A DNA stretch of 64,000 nucleotides from Lutibacter sp. GTDB taxonomy: Bacteria > Bacteroidota > Bacteroidia > Flavobacteriales > Flavobacteriaceae. The translations under genes were made by a program, and so were the position numbers. The notes below the pieces were generated by a model. The model saw only the letters and a program-made list of their open reading frames with translations, was not told where the DNA came from and did no database searches. Every line of letters starts with the position of its first letter. Position 1 is the first letter of the stretch. Shown piece after piece: positions 46,948 through 55,975 of this stretch. Location: positions 1-64,000 of the forward strand of contig NZ_JAKIUR010000006.1 of the NCBI RefSeq assembly GCF_021647475.1. Direction: 5' to 3'.

Positions 46948-46955
46948 CAAATGTA
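46948..46955 (-). promoter_or_regulatory. susC promoter -7 box
   Basis: On the minus strand TACATTTG matches TAnnTTTG, 87 nt before the susC ATG. A palindrome AAAACGTTTT at 46977-46986 covers the expected -33 area and could be an operator. Confidence 0.6.
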
Positions 46956-47102
46956 TGTAAATATATAAAAAAAACTAAAACGTTTTCTTAATTATTAATA
47001 AAAAGTTAATGGTATGTTAATAAACTATAAATTTATTTAACGCTTCACATTGTAAATGCACTGAATATAAGATAGTTAAGTGATTTTTTTAATTTGTTTA
47101 AA

Positions 47103-47122
47103 TTACGAAATCGGTTTCGTAA
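47103..47122. promoter_or_regulatory. 20-bp palindrome upstream of susC, LacI-type operator candidate
   Basis: TTACGAAA-TCGG-TTTCGTAA has perfect 8-bp arms. Its core CGAAATCGGTTTCG, reverse-complemented, differs by one base from the CGAAACCGTTTTCG core before the phosphorylase operon. It lies about 150 bp upstream of the susC -7 box, a distance more typical of activation or looping than of simple promoter occlusion. Confidence 0.55.
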
Positions 47123-47157
47123 ATAAACATATTAAGAAGACCAAATTAAGTATTAAT

Positions 47158-47361
47158 AACCTGAGTTCGATGTAAGAAAATAAATACTGGGTTGAAAATC
47201 AACAAGCTACGTAATTTCGATGAATGAAGCAAAGCGAAATGAGGAAGCAATCTCATTTTTATGAAAAGATTACTTCAAATTATGGCACTACATTTATAAT
47301 TTTCGTAATGACATTTTGATTTTCAGTTATTTAAAGTAAATCCTTAGGTCGAACTCAGGTT
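47158..47361. repeat. 204-bp element with inverted terminal repeats (MITE-like)
   Basis: AACCTGAGTTCGA (47158-47170) and its exact complement (47349-47361) bound the element. Looser matching extends about 50 bp inward (for example TGAAAATCAA on both arms). The interior contains 'gaggaagcaatctca', a sequence type common in dispersed Bacteroidota intergenic repeats. No coding capacity is seen, so it is either a non-autonomous mobile element or a REP-like unit. Confidence 0.6.
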
Positions 47362-47462
47362 AATAGGGTTAATTTTTAAAATAATAATAATTGGAAAATC
47401 ATTTTATAAATTGCAACTAATAATTAAATTTATTGATTGTCCGTAATTAATCATAAAATGTT

Positions 47463-47569
47463 CGTCACCCTGAACTTGTTTCAGGGTCTAATCAATATAA
47501 ATCGGTGATTAGTAAAAACTATGAGATACTGAAACAAGCCCGCCTGTTGCTGGCAGGTTCAGCATGACG
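47463..47569. repeat. Dispersed-type hairpin repeat with nested insertion
   Basis: The left arm (47463-47489, CGTCACCCTGAACTTGTTTC...) pairs with the right arm (47526-47569, ending CAGCATGACG), apart from about 19 extra nt CGCCTG...CAGG in the right arm. The extra piece is itself a small inverted repeat, GCCTGttgctGGCAGG. The layout suggests a hairpin repeat invaded by a second, smaller palindrome. Confidence 0.6.
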
Positions 47570-47611
47570 TTGTTCTTTATTATTACTAATTATGGATAAT
47601 CAAGTTCAATT

Positions 47612-48304
47612 TTAATCGTCTGGGATAATCAATATAAATCCTTGGGTATGAATATTTTCAATTTTAATGGAAGCATCTTTAGCTAAATATTTTCTTAATC
47701 GCGTAATAAAAACATTTAAACTTTTTTGATTGAAATAATCATTTTTCCCCCAAATGGTTTGCAAGATGTCTTTATGTAAACAGATTTGATTTTTATTTTT
47801 TAACAAATAAAACAGCAATTCACTTTCTCTGGCAGTTAAATGTCTGCTTTCGTTATTAAATTTTAATTCGTAAGTTAAAGGAAAGTAATGATATTTGCCT
47901 ATAACATGATAATCTTGAATTTTATCTTTTTTTTCATTCAAAATACCTAATAATCGATTTAATCGTATCACTAATTCTTCTTCATCAATTGGTTTTCTAA
48001 TATAATCGACTGCTCCTAAAGAAAAACCTTTTAATGCATCAATTTTTAAAGACCTAGCTGTTAAGAAAAGAAAAGGAATGGTTATTTTTTTTTGATTGAT
48101 TTTTTCTGCAAGCTGAAATCCATCCATCTCAGGCATCATAACATCTAATATGCATAAGTCAAATTTATCATTAGATAATTTAGTTAAAGCTTTATTACCA
48201 CTATTTACCCATTCAATTATAAAGTTATTCATTTTAAGGTATTCCGTAAGTAAATACCCTAATGAGGTGTCATCCTCTACTAAAAGAAGTTTATATTTTT
48301 CCAT
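47612..48304 (-). CDS. OmpR-family response regulator
   Basis: 230 aa. The receiver domain (about 4-118) shows acidic pocket Glu10/Asp11/Asp12, phospho-acceptor Asp54 (LCILDVMMPEMDGF) and Lys near 105 in 'YIRKPIDEEE'. The C-terminal winged-helix domain (about 130-228) contains 'LTARESELLFYLLKN' and the recognition segment 'SLNVFITRLRKYL'. It should bind DNA on phosphorylation by the kinase encoded 3 nt upstream. Its targets are not shown; the phosphorylase operon on the other side of the kinase and the susC locus are the nearest candidates. Confidence 0.95.
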   Translation of the reverse strand: MEKYKLLLVEDDTSLGYLLTEYLKMNNFIIEWVNSGNKALTKLSNDKFDLCILDVMMPEMDGFQLAEKINQKKITIPFLFLTARSLKIDALKGFSLGAVDYIRKPIDEEELVIRLNRLLGILNEKKDKIQDYHVIGKYHYFPLTYELKFNNESRHLTARESELLFYLLKNKNQICLHKDILQTIWGKNDYFNQKSLNVFITRLRKYLAKDASIKIENIHTQGFILIIPDD

Positions 48305-48307
48305 TTA

Positions 48308-49576
48308 TTAATTAATTAGGGGTAAAATTAGAGTTATTTTGGTTTCTTGATTCAATTTACTTTTCATCTCAATTTTTCCTTTGTGTAATTTAATAATTTT
48401 TTTTACATAATATAAACCTAAACCATATCCTTTTACCGTATATAAATCTCCAGAAGAAATGCGATAATGTTTTTTGAATATAATTTTTTGATTTTTTTTA
48501 TCAATTCCAATACCATTATCAAGTATTGTTATGCATAATTTTTTAGATTTTATTTCAGAAATTAAATGAATTTTAATAGGTTTTGAATTATACTTTTTAG
48601 CATTATCTAACAAATTGTTAATGGCGTTGGTAAGGTGAGTAGGATTACATTTTAATAAGTAAACACCTTCTTTAATTTCAAAATTAAAATCAACGTATTC
48701 CATTTTAGAGACCAATTTGAAATCGGAACATAATTTTTGGAGATAAGGGCGAAAATTAGTTTCTTCTAATTCTAAACTTTTATTTTTTTTATCAAAATTT
48801 GCTAACTGTAATACATTTTCTATTTGTTCTTTAAGTCGTTCATTTTCATTTTTAATAATATCTAAAAAGGGTTTGCTTTTTTTATCTTCATTTTTCTTAA
48901 GCATTTTGGTTGCCAAACCAATTGAAAAAACGGGAGTTTTAAGCTCATGAGTTAGATTATTGATAAAATCATTTGTTTTAGTAATAATATTTTGTTGCCA
49001 ATAAAATGATTTTAAAACCCAAATAACAATAATTATAATGGCTAATAAAAAAATAAAACTTGGAACAGTAAGTCCGTTAAGTTGAGCTAAAAAATAATTA
49101 TTAATTTTATTAAAACGAATTTCTAAAATAACATTATTATGCACTAAATTTGGTAAATAACCTTTAAGTTGAATTGGGTACTTTATATCTTTTTTATTTT
49201 GATTAACAAAGTTTTTGGATGTAATAAATAGCGTGGTGTCTTTCACAAAAAGTTTATAGGAAAAATCAGTTTTAATTCCATTTTCTAAGAGTTTATAATC
49301 TATAAAATCATTTAGAAAATAACTTGCAGCCTCTCTGGTGCTGTCTAATTCTGTTTTAAAATAAGTAGCATCATTTGTAATGGCTTTTCCAAGTAAAAAG
49401 GTAAGTTTATTATTATAACTTAAATCGGTTTGAACGGTTTGAACAGTTTTACCCATGTTTTGATTAAAACGAACATTTGCCAAGTTTAAACCAATCCTCA
49501 AGTATTGATATTGTGTAATTACTAATCCGATTACTGAAATTATAAAAACTAGAACATAAATATTTCTTTTTTTCAA
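48308..49576 (-). CDS. Two-component sensor histidine kinase
   Basis: 422 aa. Two membrane helices (about 6-22 and 172-189) enclose a ~150-residue periplasmic sensor without recognisable domain. The HisKA motif NNLTHELKTPVFS places the phospho-acceptor at His210. The ATPase has NLLDNAKKY (N box), DNGIGIDKK (G1) and GYGLGLYYV (G2). The compact build resembles flavobacterial kinases paired with OmpR regulators. It is first in the leftward two-gene operon, with a -7 box 29 nt upstream, and is divergent from the sugar operon. Confidence 0.95.
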   Translation of the reverse strand: MKKRNIYVLVFIISVIGLVITQYQYLRIGLNLANVRFNQNMGKTVQTVQTDLSYNNKLTFLLGKAITNDATYFKTELDSTREAASYFLNDFIDYKLLENGIKTDFSYKLFVKDTTLFITSKNFVNQNKKDIKYPIQLKGYLPNLVHNNVILEIRFNKINNYFLAQLNGLTVPSFIFLLAIIIIVIWVLKSFYWQQNIITKTNDFINNLTHELKTPVFSIGLATKMLKKNEDKKSKPFLDIIKNENERLKEQIENVLQLANFDKKNKSLELEETNFRPYLQKLCSDFKLVSKMEYVDFNFEIKEGVYLLKCNPTHLTNAINNLLDNAKKYNSKPIKIHLISEIKSKKLCITILDNGIGIDKKNQKIIFKKHYRISSGDLYTVKGYGLGLYYVKKIIKLHKGKIEMKSKLNQETKITLILPLIN

Positions 49577-49604
49577 ACTTTTAAATTAAAAGATAAATGC
49601 TGTT

Positions 49605-49612
49605 CAAAGGTA
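49605..49612 (-). promoter_or_regulatory. -7 box of the two-component operon
   Basis: TACCTTTG on the minus strand matches TAnnTTTG, 29 nt before the kinase ATG. The same 29-nt spacing is seen for the GH130 gene. Confidence 0.55.
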
Positions 49613-49727
49613 ACTAAAGAAATTAGTTTTATAAAAATAAATTGAGAATTGCATCGGTTTTAATAATTATAATTTTTTAATGATTATCAAATTCATTTTA
49701 TTAAATAAGTAACCGATAAAAATCTAT

Positions 49728-49741
49728 CGAAACCGTTTTCG
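49728..49741. promoter_or_regulatory. CGAAA-N4-TTTCG palindrome, LacI-type operator candidate
   Basis: CGAAACCGTTTTCG, nearly the same as the site upstream of susC when that one is read on the other strand. It lies about 120 bp before the -7 box of the transporter gene. The shared core between two carbohydrate operons suggests one regulator for both. Confidence 0.55.
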
Positions 49742-49859
49742 GAATAGATAATCCCTTTATTTATATGAATAATTTAAAAGTTAGAAGGCATTAAATAAAT
49801 ATAAGATAAAATTAAAAGGAGTTCTATTTTTAAAAGGACTTTAAATTAGTAATTTTAGT

Positions 49860-49867
49860 TACATTTG
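49860..49867 (+). promoter_or_regulatory. -7 box of the disaccharide phosphorolysis operon
   Basis: TACATTTG matches TAnnTTTG, 50 nt before the ATG at 49918. No clear -33 element, which is common for activated promoters. Confidence 0.5.
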
Positions 49868-49917
49868 TTTTTCAATTGTGTTAAAATAAGCGTTTAATAA
49901 ATGTCAACTAACTTATT

Positions 49918-51156
49918 ATGAGAAATTTAGGCGTAAAAGTATCCATGTATTTAAATTATTTTGTTTTTGCTATTTTACTAAATAGCGTAGGCATTGTAAT
50001 TTTAAAATCACAAAACATTTATGGGGTTAATGAAGTTACAGCAAGTACGCTTGAACTATTTAAGGATATACCAATTGCTATTGTTTCATTTTTAATAGCT
50101 TCATTTTTACCTAGAATAGGATATAAAAAATCCATGTTAATAGGATTGTTTCTAGTTACTTTAGGCTGTGTTCAAATGTATTTTTCAAATTCCTTTATGG
50201 GTGCTCGAATTTTATTTGCAACGGTTGGAGTTTCTTTTGCCTTAATAAAAATTTCGGTTTATTCAATGATTGGCTTGGTAGTGAATAACCAACATGAACA
50301 CAATAGTATGATGAGTTCTATTGAAGGTGTTTTTATGATTGGCATTGCCTTAGCTTATTTTTTATTTCCTGCTTTTAATAATGAATCTGAGCCAAATTCT
50401 TGGTTAAACGTATATTGGTTGTTAGCAGCAATATCTGCAATTTCCTTTATTATATTATTGAATATAAAGTTTGATGAAGGGCATGAAATTCCTGGTGTAA
50501 ATTTAGCAGATGATGCCAAGCAAATGATGCTTTTAATGGCTAAATTATTAGTATTAGTATTTATAGTAAGTACATTTTTTTATGTAATGGTGGAACAAGG
50601 CATTATGAGTTGGTTGCCTACATTTAATTCAAGGGTTTTAAAATTGCCAGAAAATGTTGGTATTATGATGGCGAGTATTTTAGCTATTTCATTGGCAATT
50701 GGACGATTGGCAGCAGGAGTAATCACTAAACATTTTTCATGGTTTTATGTGGTTTCATTTAGTATGTTAATAGCCATGGCAATTGTAGTTTTTGTTTTAC
50801 CAAAAACAGTTAATATAAAACCTGTTGAAATAAATAGTTTAGCAGACATTCCTTTAATCGGTTATGTATTTCCTGTAATTGGATTGTTTATTGCACCTAT
50901 TTATCCATTATTAAGCTCTGCTATTTTAAGTGTTTTGCCAAAAAAATTGCACAGTCCAATGACGGGTTTAATCGTTATATTTTCAGCTTTAGGAGGTACT
51001 TTAGGATCAAGAATTATTGGTTGGTTGTTTAAAAATATGGGAGCTGGTAAAGCTTTTTATTTTTTGTTAATTCCAATGGGATTATTAATAATTTCATTCT
51101 TTATTTTAAAGAATTTAACAGCAAAAGCAGCTAGAACTGCTGAAATTAAAGTATAA
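49918..51156 (+). CDS. FHS/FucP-like MFS sugar transporter
   Basis: 412 aa with about 12 hydrophobic helices. The central 'GVNLADDAKQ' loop (about 194-203) separates two six-helix halves. The helix carrying 'FFYVMVEQGIMSWLPTF' (about 220-236) is typical of the FHS (fucose-glucose-galactose:H+ symporter) group. It differs from the SLC45-like carrier at 4261. As first gene of an operon with two phosphorylases and a sugar kinase, it probably imports a disaccharide or hexose by proton symport. Confidence 0.85.
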   Translation: MRNLGVKVSMYLNYFVFAILLNSVGIVILKSQNIYGVNEVTASTLELFKDIPIAIVSFLIASFLPRIGYKKSMLIGLFLVTLGCVQMYFSNSFMGARILFATVGVSFALIKISVYSMIGLVVNNQHEHNSMMSSIEGVFMIGIALAYFLFPAFNNESEPNSWLNVYWLLAAISAISFIILLNIKFDEGHEIPGVNLADDAKQMMLLMAKLLVLVFIVSTFFYVMVEQGIMSWLPTFNSRVLKLPENVGIMMASILAISLAIGRLAAGVITKHFSWFYVVSFSMLIAMAIVVFVLPKTVNIKPVEINSLADIPLIGYVFPVIGLFIAPIYPLLSSAILSVLPKKLHSPMTGLIVIFSALGGTLGSRIIGWLFKNMGAGKAFYFLLIPMGLLIISFFILKNLTAKAARTAEIKV

Positions 51157-51203
51157 AATCTGTTCTATTAAGAACAATTAAATAAAATAAATCTATATCA
51201 AAA

Positions 51204-53459
51204 ATGAATAATTGGAGTTTAACAGACGCAGATTTTAAAGAATCCTATCAGTTAAAAGAAACCCTTTTTAGTACAGCAAATGGGTATTTAGGAGTGCGTG
51301 GTAGTTTTGAAGAAGATGTAATAAAAAATGTGCCAAGCGTAAGAGGTATTTATATTAACGGCTTTTATGAATCTGAAGAAATTGTGTATGGCGAAAAACT
51401 TCATGGATTTCCAGATCGAAGTCAAAGTATTTTAAATGTAATTGATACACAAAGAATTAATTTAAAAATTAATGGTGAAAATTTTTCACTTTTTTCAGGA
51501 GAAGTCTTGTTTTATGAACGAACTTTAAATGCTAAAACAGGAATTTCTACAAGAACCATTCATTGGAAATCTCCTAAAGGAGATGAAGTGAAATTAATTT
51601 TTAAAAGATTGGCTTCCTTTTTTCAAAGAGAGTTGTTTTTAATTAATTTTAGTATTGAGTCTCTAAATTTTACAGGTGAAATTGAAATGATTTCAACTAT
51701 AAATGGCAATGTTTCTAATATTGTTGCTACAGATGATCCAAGGGTGGGAACTGCTAATGCACAAGCGTTATCGGTTGTAAATTTACTCTCTAAAAATAAT
51801 CAATCCTATATTGAGGCAAAAACCAAACATTCTAATTTAAAAGTGGTTGCGGGTATTGTACATCAAATTCCTAAATCTTTTTCAGAAAAAACGCTAAAAG
51901 AAGATAAACAAATAATACATTTAATTAACGGAACAATTCAAAAAGGAGAAACCCTCAATTTTACAAAATTTGCCGTTTATACCGATACTAATCGACACAA
52001 AAATGAATTAGAACAAAATAAGGCCATTCTTAATGATGTAATTAGCAATAACTATGGATATTATGCTGATTTGCAAAAAAAATATTTAAATGATTTTTGG
52101 AAATTAGCCGATGTTAAAATTGAAGGAGATGAAAAAATGCAGCAAGGATTGCGATTTAATTTATTTCATTTAGTGCAATCCGTAGGTAAAGATAGATGGA
52201 GTAATATTTCAGCTAAAGGATTATCTGGTGAAGGTTATGAAGGGCATTATTTTTGGGATACCGAAATTTATATTTTTCCATTCTTTTTATTTACTAATCC
52301 TGATTTAGCTAAAAACCTATTAAATTATCGATTTAATATTTTAGATTTTGCACGAAAAAGAGCATGTCAAATGGGTCATAATATTGGTGCATTATACCCT
52401 TGGAGAACCATTGCCGGTGACGAATGCTCACCATTTTTCCCAGCAGGTACCGCTCAGTATCATATAAATGTTGATATTGCTTATTCCATCATTCAGTATT
52501 ATAGTGTAACTGACGATATTGCATTTATGGTAGATAAAGGCTTAGAAATGCTGATTGAAATTGCTAGGTTAATGTATCATATTGGGCATTTTAGAGAAAG
52601 TGATGGTAAGTTTTGTATTGATTCGGTTACAGGGCCTGATGAATATACATGTATTGTAAATAACAATTACTATACCAACGTATTAACTAAAAATTTATTT
52701 GTACAAATAGGTGATATTTGGAATGAAGTTTTTAATTCAAATAATTCGAAATTAAGTGAGTTGGTTAAAAAACTTAAATTTAAAAATCAAGAATTAAAGG
52801 ATTTTTCTACTGCAGGAAAAGCAATGTTTTTACCGTTTGATAAAAAAAGAAAGTTACACCCTCAAGACGATAGTTTCTTTAACAAAAAAGTTTGGGATTT
52901 TGAAAATACACCTAAAGAAAATTATCCGCTTTTGTTAAATTATCATCCATTAACTTTATATCGTCATCAAGTTTGTAAACAAGCAGATACTATTTTGGGA
53001 CACTTTTTATTAGAAAACGAAAGTAGTTTAGAAGCCATTGAAAACGATTATAATTATTACGAAAAAATAACAACCCACGATTCTTCTTTATCTACTTGTA
53101 TATTTAGTATTATGGCAAATCGTATTGGAGAATATGATAAAGCTTATAATTATTTTATGAATACCGCACGTTTAGATATTGATAATTTGCATCACAACAC
53201 TAAAGATGGTATTCATACGGCTTGTATGGGTGGTTCTTGGATGTCCATAGTTTTTGGTTTTGCTGGTATGCGAGTGGTTAATAGCGAGCTAAATTTTCAT
53301 CCTCATTTACCAAAAAAATGGAAATATTTACAATTTAAAATAAAATTTAAAAATAGGGTTTTAGATTGTTTATTATCGCAAGATGGCATTCAAATAACCT
53401 TAGAAAAAGGAGCTCCGTTAAATGTAAATATTGATGATAAAATAATGAAAATCAGTTAA
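51204..53459 (+). CDS. Cytoplasmic GH65 disaccharide phosphorylase
   Basis: 751 aa, no signal peptide. GH65 phosphorylases split maltose, trehalose or kojibiose with phosphate, giving beta-glucose 1-phosphate. The beta-sandwich (about 1-270), linker helices and (alpha/alpha)6 barrel are present. GHYFWDTE lies at about 347-354, and TGPDEY puts the general acid at Glu480. The C-terminal 'GGSWMSIVFGFAG' is the phosphate-binding loop missing from the exported GH65 at 2172. Maltose is the default substrate, but kojibiose fits the exported paralogue equally well. Beta-glucose 1-phosphate needs a beta-phosphoglucomutase; none is in the window. Confidence 0.92.
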   Translation: MNNWSLTDADFKESYQLKETLFSTANGYLGVRGSFEEDVIKNVPSVRGIYINGFYESEEIVYGEKLHGFPDRSQSILNVIDTQRINLKINGENFSLFSGEVLFYERTLNAKTGISTRTIHWKSPKGDEVKLIFKRLASFFQRELFLINFSIESLNFTGEIEMISTINGNVSNIVATDDPRVGTANAQALSVVNLLSKNNQSYIEAKTKHSNLKVVAGIVHQIPKSFSEKTLKEDKQIIHLINGTIQKGETLNFTKFAVYTDTNRHKNELEQNKAILNDVISNNYGYYADLQKKYLNDFWKLADVKIEGDEKMQQGLRFNLFHLVQSVGKDRWSNISAKGLSGEGYEGHYFWDTEIYIFPFFLFTNPDLAKNLLNYRFNILDFARKRACQMGHNIGALYPWRTIAGDECSPFFPAGTAQYHINVDIAYSIIQYYSVTDDIAFMVDKGLEMLIEIARLMYHIGHFRESDGKFCIDSVTGPDEYTCIVNNNYYTNVLTKNLFVQIGDIWNEVFNSNNSKLSELVKKLKFKNQELKDFSTAGKAMFLPFDKKRKLHPQDDSFFNKKVWDFENTPKENYPLLLNYHPLTLYRHQVCKQADTILGHFLLENESSLEAIENDYNYYEKITTHDSSLSTCIFSIMANRIGEYDKAYNYFMNTARLDIDNLHHNTKDGIHTACMGGSWMSIVFGFAGMRVVNSELNFHPHLPKKWKYLQFKIKFKNRVLDCLLSQDGIQITLEKGAPLNVNIDDKIMKIS

Positions 53460-53484
53460 GTATAATTTATAAATAATAGTATTC

Positions 53485-54915
53485 TTGAAAAATAAAATTC
53501 AATTAATAACGTATATTAACCGAATTGGATGTAAAAACACTAATGAATTAAAATCTCTTTTAACAACTGAATTAAAAGGACTTTTTGGAGGTGTTCATCT
53601 CCTTCCTTTTTTTTATCCATTTGATGGAGAAGATGCAGGGTTTGATCCAATTGACCATCAGCAAGTTGATAAAAGATTAGGTACTTGGAATGACATAAAA
53701 GAATTAAGTTCTGAAGTAGCTATTATGGCCGATTTAATTGTAAATCATGTATCAGCAAAATCAATAGCCTTTAAAGATTATCTTGAAAAAGGGGGAAATT
53801 CTGCATATAAGTCGTTATTTTTAACTTATGATAAGGTGTTTCCAAAAGGTGCTTCGGAGCAAGATTTGTTAATGGTTTATAGACCGCGACCAGGATTTCC
53901 TTTTACTTCATTTGACTTTGCTGACGGATCAAAAAAATTAATTTGGACTACTTTTACTACTAATCAAATTGATATTGATGTTTATAGTAAATTAGGAACT
54001 AGTTATTTAGATAATATTCTAATTACATTTCAGAAAGCAGGTATTTCCATGATTCGTTTGGATGCTGCAGGCTATGCTATTAAAAAACAAGGAACTTCTT
54101 GTTTTATGATTGATGAAACTTTTGAGTTTATTGGCAATTTAACCAAAAAAGCTAAAAGTAAAAATATTGAAGTGTTAGTTGAAGTGCATTCGCATTATAA
54201 AACTCAAATTGAAATTGCTAAACAGGTAGATTATGTTTATGATTTTGCATTGCCTTTATTGGTTTTAGATACCATTTTTAATAAAAATTCGAACAACTTA
54301 AAAAAATGGTTAAAAATTAGCCCTAAAAATGTAATTACAGTTTTGGATACTCATGATGGAATTGGTATTGTTGATGTGGCTTCTGAAAATGGAATTCCAG
54401 GATTAATAGATGATGTTACGGTAGATAAAATTGTAAATAAAATACATAATAATAGTAAAAAAAGTAGTTTAAAAGCAACAGGTGTAGCCGCATCTAATTT
54501 AGATTTATATCAAGTAAATTGCACTTTTTTTGAAGCTCTAGCAAAAAATGAAAATGATTATTTAATAGCACGTGCCATTCAGTTTTTTGTTCCTGGAATT
54601 CCACAAGTGTATTATGTGGGTTTATTCGCAGGCGAAAATGACTTGGAATTACTTCAAAAAACAAATGTAGGACGAGATATTAATCGACATTATTTTACAA
54701 AAAGTGAAATTAATCAAAAAATAATAGCTACTTATTTTATAAAATTAAAAGAATTGATGTTGTTGAGAAATAATCATATTGCTTTTAATGGAGAATTTCA
54801 GTTATTAGAAACTAAAGAAAACATCTTACATATAAAATGGATTTTAAATGAAGATTGGGCTGAACTTAAGGTAGATTTAATTTTAATGAAAATGCAAATT
54901 AATTATTCAAAATAG
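53485..54915 (+). CDS. GH13 subfamily 18 sucrose phosphorylase-like enzyme
   Basis: 476 aa. It starts at TTG (53485): an in-frame stop lies 15 nt upstream with no ATG between, and the conserved 'IQLITYINRIG' begins five residues in. It catalyses sucrose + phosphate to alpha-glucose 1-phosphate + fructose. Catalytic residues line up with the Bifidobacterium enzyme one position on: Asp193 (RLDAAG), Glu233 (LVEVHSHY) and Asp291 (LDTHDGIG). Relatives in the subfamily use glucosylglycerate or sucrose 6-phosphate. The sugar kinase 12 nt downstream would phosphorylate the fructose released, which favours sucrose. It is 25 nt after the GH65 gene. Confidence 0.88.
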   Translation: MKNKIQLITYINRIGCKNTNELKSLLTTELKGLFGGVHLLPFFYPFDGEDAGFDPIDHQQVDKRLGTWNDIKELSSEVAIMADLIVNHVSAKSIAFKDYLEKGGNSAYKSLFLTYDKVFPKGASEQDLLMVYRPRPGFPFTSFDFADGSKKLIWTTFTTNQIDIDVYSKLGTSYLDNILITFQKAGISMIRLDAAGYAIKKQGTSCFMIDETFEFIGNLTKKAKSKNIEVLVEVHSHYKTQIEIAKQVDYVYDFALPLLVLDTIFNKNSNNLKKWLKISPKNVITVLDTHDGIGIVDVASENGIPGLIDDVTVDKIVNKIHNNSKKSSLKATGVAASNLDLYQVNCTFFEALAKNENDYLIARAIQFFVPGIPQVYYVGLFAGENDLELLQKTNVGRDINRHYFTKSEINQKIIATYFIKLKELMLLRNNHIAFNGEFQLLETKENILHIKWILNEDWAELKVDLILMKMQINYSK

Positions 54916-54927
54916 AAAATATAAGTA

Positions 54928-55788
54928 ATGGAAAATTCAGTATTTAACGTTATTGGAATTGGAGAGTTACTTTGGGATATACTACCAGAAGGAAAAGAGT
55001 TGGGTGGTGCTCCAGCAAATTTTGTTTACCACACAAAATATTTTGGAGCAAAGTCCTTTATAATCAGTGCCATTGGGAATGATAATCTTGGTGAAGAAAT
55101 TATAGCTGTTTTAAATAAGAGGAATATTAATTGTTCAGTTAATAAAGTTAACTATCCAACAGGAACAGTTTCTGTAGCACTTAAAAGCGGAATACCATCC
55201 TATATAATTCATGAAAATGTAGCTTGGGATTTTATTAAATTGCAAAAAGAAGCTATTCCTATAATAGAAAATGCAGATGCTATTTGTTTTGGTACGCTGT
55301 CACAACGATCAATAACTTCTTTAAAAACCATCAAAAAAGTGCTGAGTTTAGTACCAGAACATGCTTTGAAAGTATTTGACATAAACTTAAGAGCTTTGTA
55401 CTATTCCAAAGAAATAATTGAAAGTTCTTTAAAAGCAGCGAATGTTTTAAAATTAAATGATGAAGAACTAATTGTTTTAACTAAAATGTTCAATTTAAAA
55501 GGAAATCAGGAAGAATGTTGCAAACAACTTTTAAATAAATATAACCTAAAGTATTTAGCATTAACTAATGGTTCAAAAGGAAGTTTAATATTTCATAAAG
55601 ATAAAATTTCAAAATTGGCTGTTCCAAAAATAAAAGTTATAGATACTATTGGAGCTGGAGATTCATTTACAGCAGCAATGGTAATGGGAATATTAAATAA
55701 AAACACTTTAATAAAAATTCATAAAGATGCTGTAATGCATGCGGCGAAAGTCTGTGCTAATAAAGGTGCAACTCCAACTAATATTTAG
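54928..55788 (+). CDS. PfkB-family sugar kinase, probable fructokinase
   Basis: 286 aa. The N-terminal 'GELLWDILPEGKELGGAPANFVYH' is spread over residues 11-34, with the GGAPAN substrate motif. The C-terminal DTIGAGDSFTAAMV has the anion hole and catalytic base Asp245. The family transfers phosphate from ATP to fructose or related sugars. Together with the sucrose phosphorylase upstream it completes conversion of sucrose to glucose 1-phosphate plus fructose 6-phosphate. Last gene of the operon; a terminator follows 190 nt later. Confidence 0.88.
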   Translation: MENSVFNVIGIGELLWDILPEGKELGGAPANFVYHTKYFGAKSFIISAIGNDNLGEEIIAVLNKRNINCSVNKVNYPTGTVSVALKSGIPSYIIHENVAWDFIKLQKEAIPIIENADAICFGTLSQRSITSLKTIKKVLSLVPEHALKVFDINLRALYYSKEIIESSLKAANVLKLNDEELIVLTKMFNLKGNQEECCKQLLNKYNLKYLALTNGSKGSLIFHKDKISKLAVPKIKVIDTIGAGDSFTAAMVMGILNKNTLIKIHKDAVMHAAKVCANKGATPTNI

Positions 55789-55975
55789 TTTATTTCTATA
55801 GCTATTAAGCGTAAATTAATTTAAAATAAGTATATAAAAGACCTTGTTGTTACAATCCTCTATTCAATAACTTAACACAACTGATAGAAATTTGAACAAT
55901 TTTTTAAAGATAATGATTGGAAAAACTACTGATTACAAAACCAATTACTAAATTTAAATACAAGTGTACCTGCAA

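Larger units (their letters stand above)
46861..47611. other. 751-bp intergenic region with susC control sites and repeat elements
   Basis: From left to right it holds the susC leader and promoter, the palindrome at 47103-47122, an inverted-repeat element at 47158-47361, and a hairpin repeat at 47463-47569. No reading frame of note was found in it. The repeats lie between susC and the 3' end of the response regulator gene. Confidence 0.7.
49577..49917. other. Divergent control region, kinase / phosphorylase operon
   Basis: This 341-bp gap carries the kinase -7 box (49605-49612), the LacI-type palindrome (49728-49741) and the plus-strand -7 box (49860-49867). No reading frame or RNA structure beyond these was recognised. 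Confidence 0.65.
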
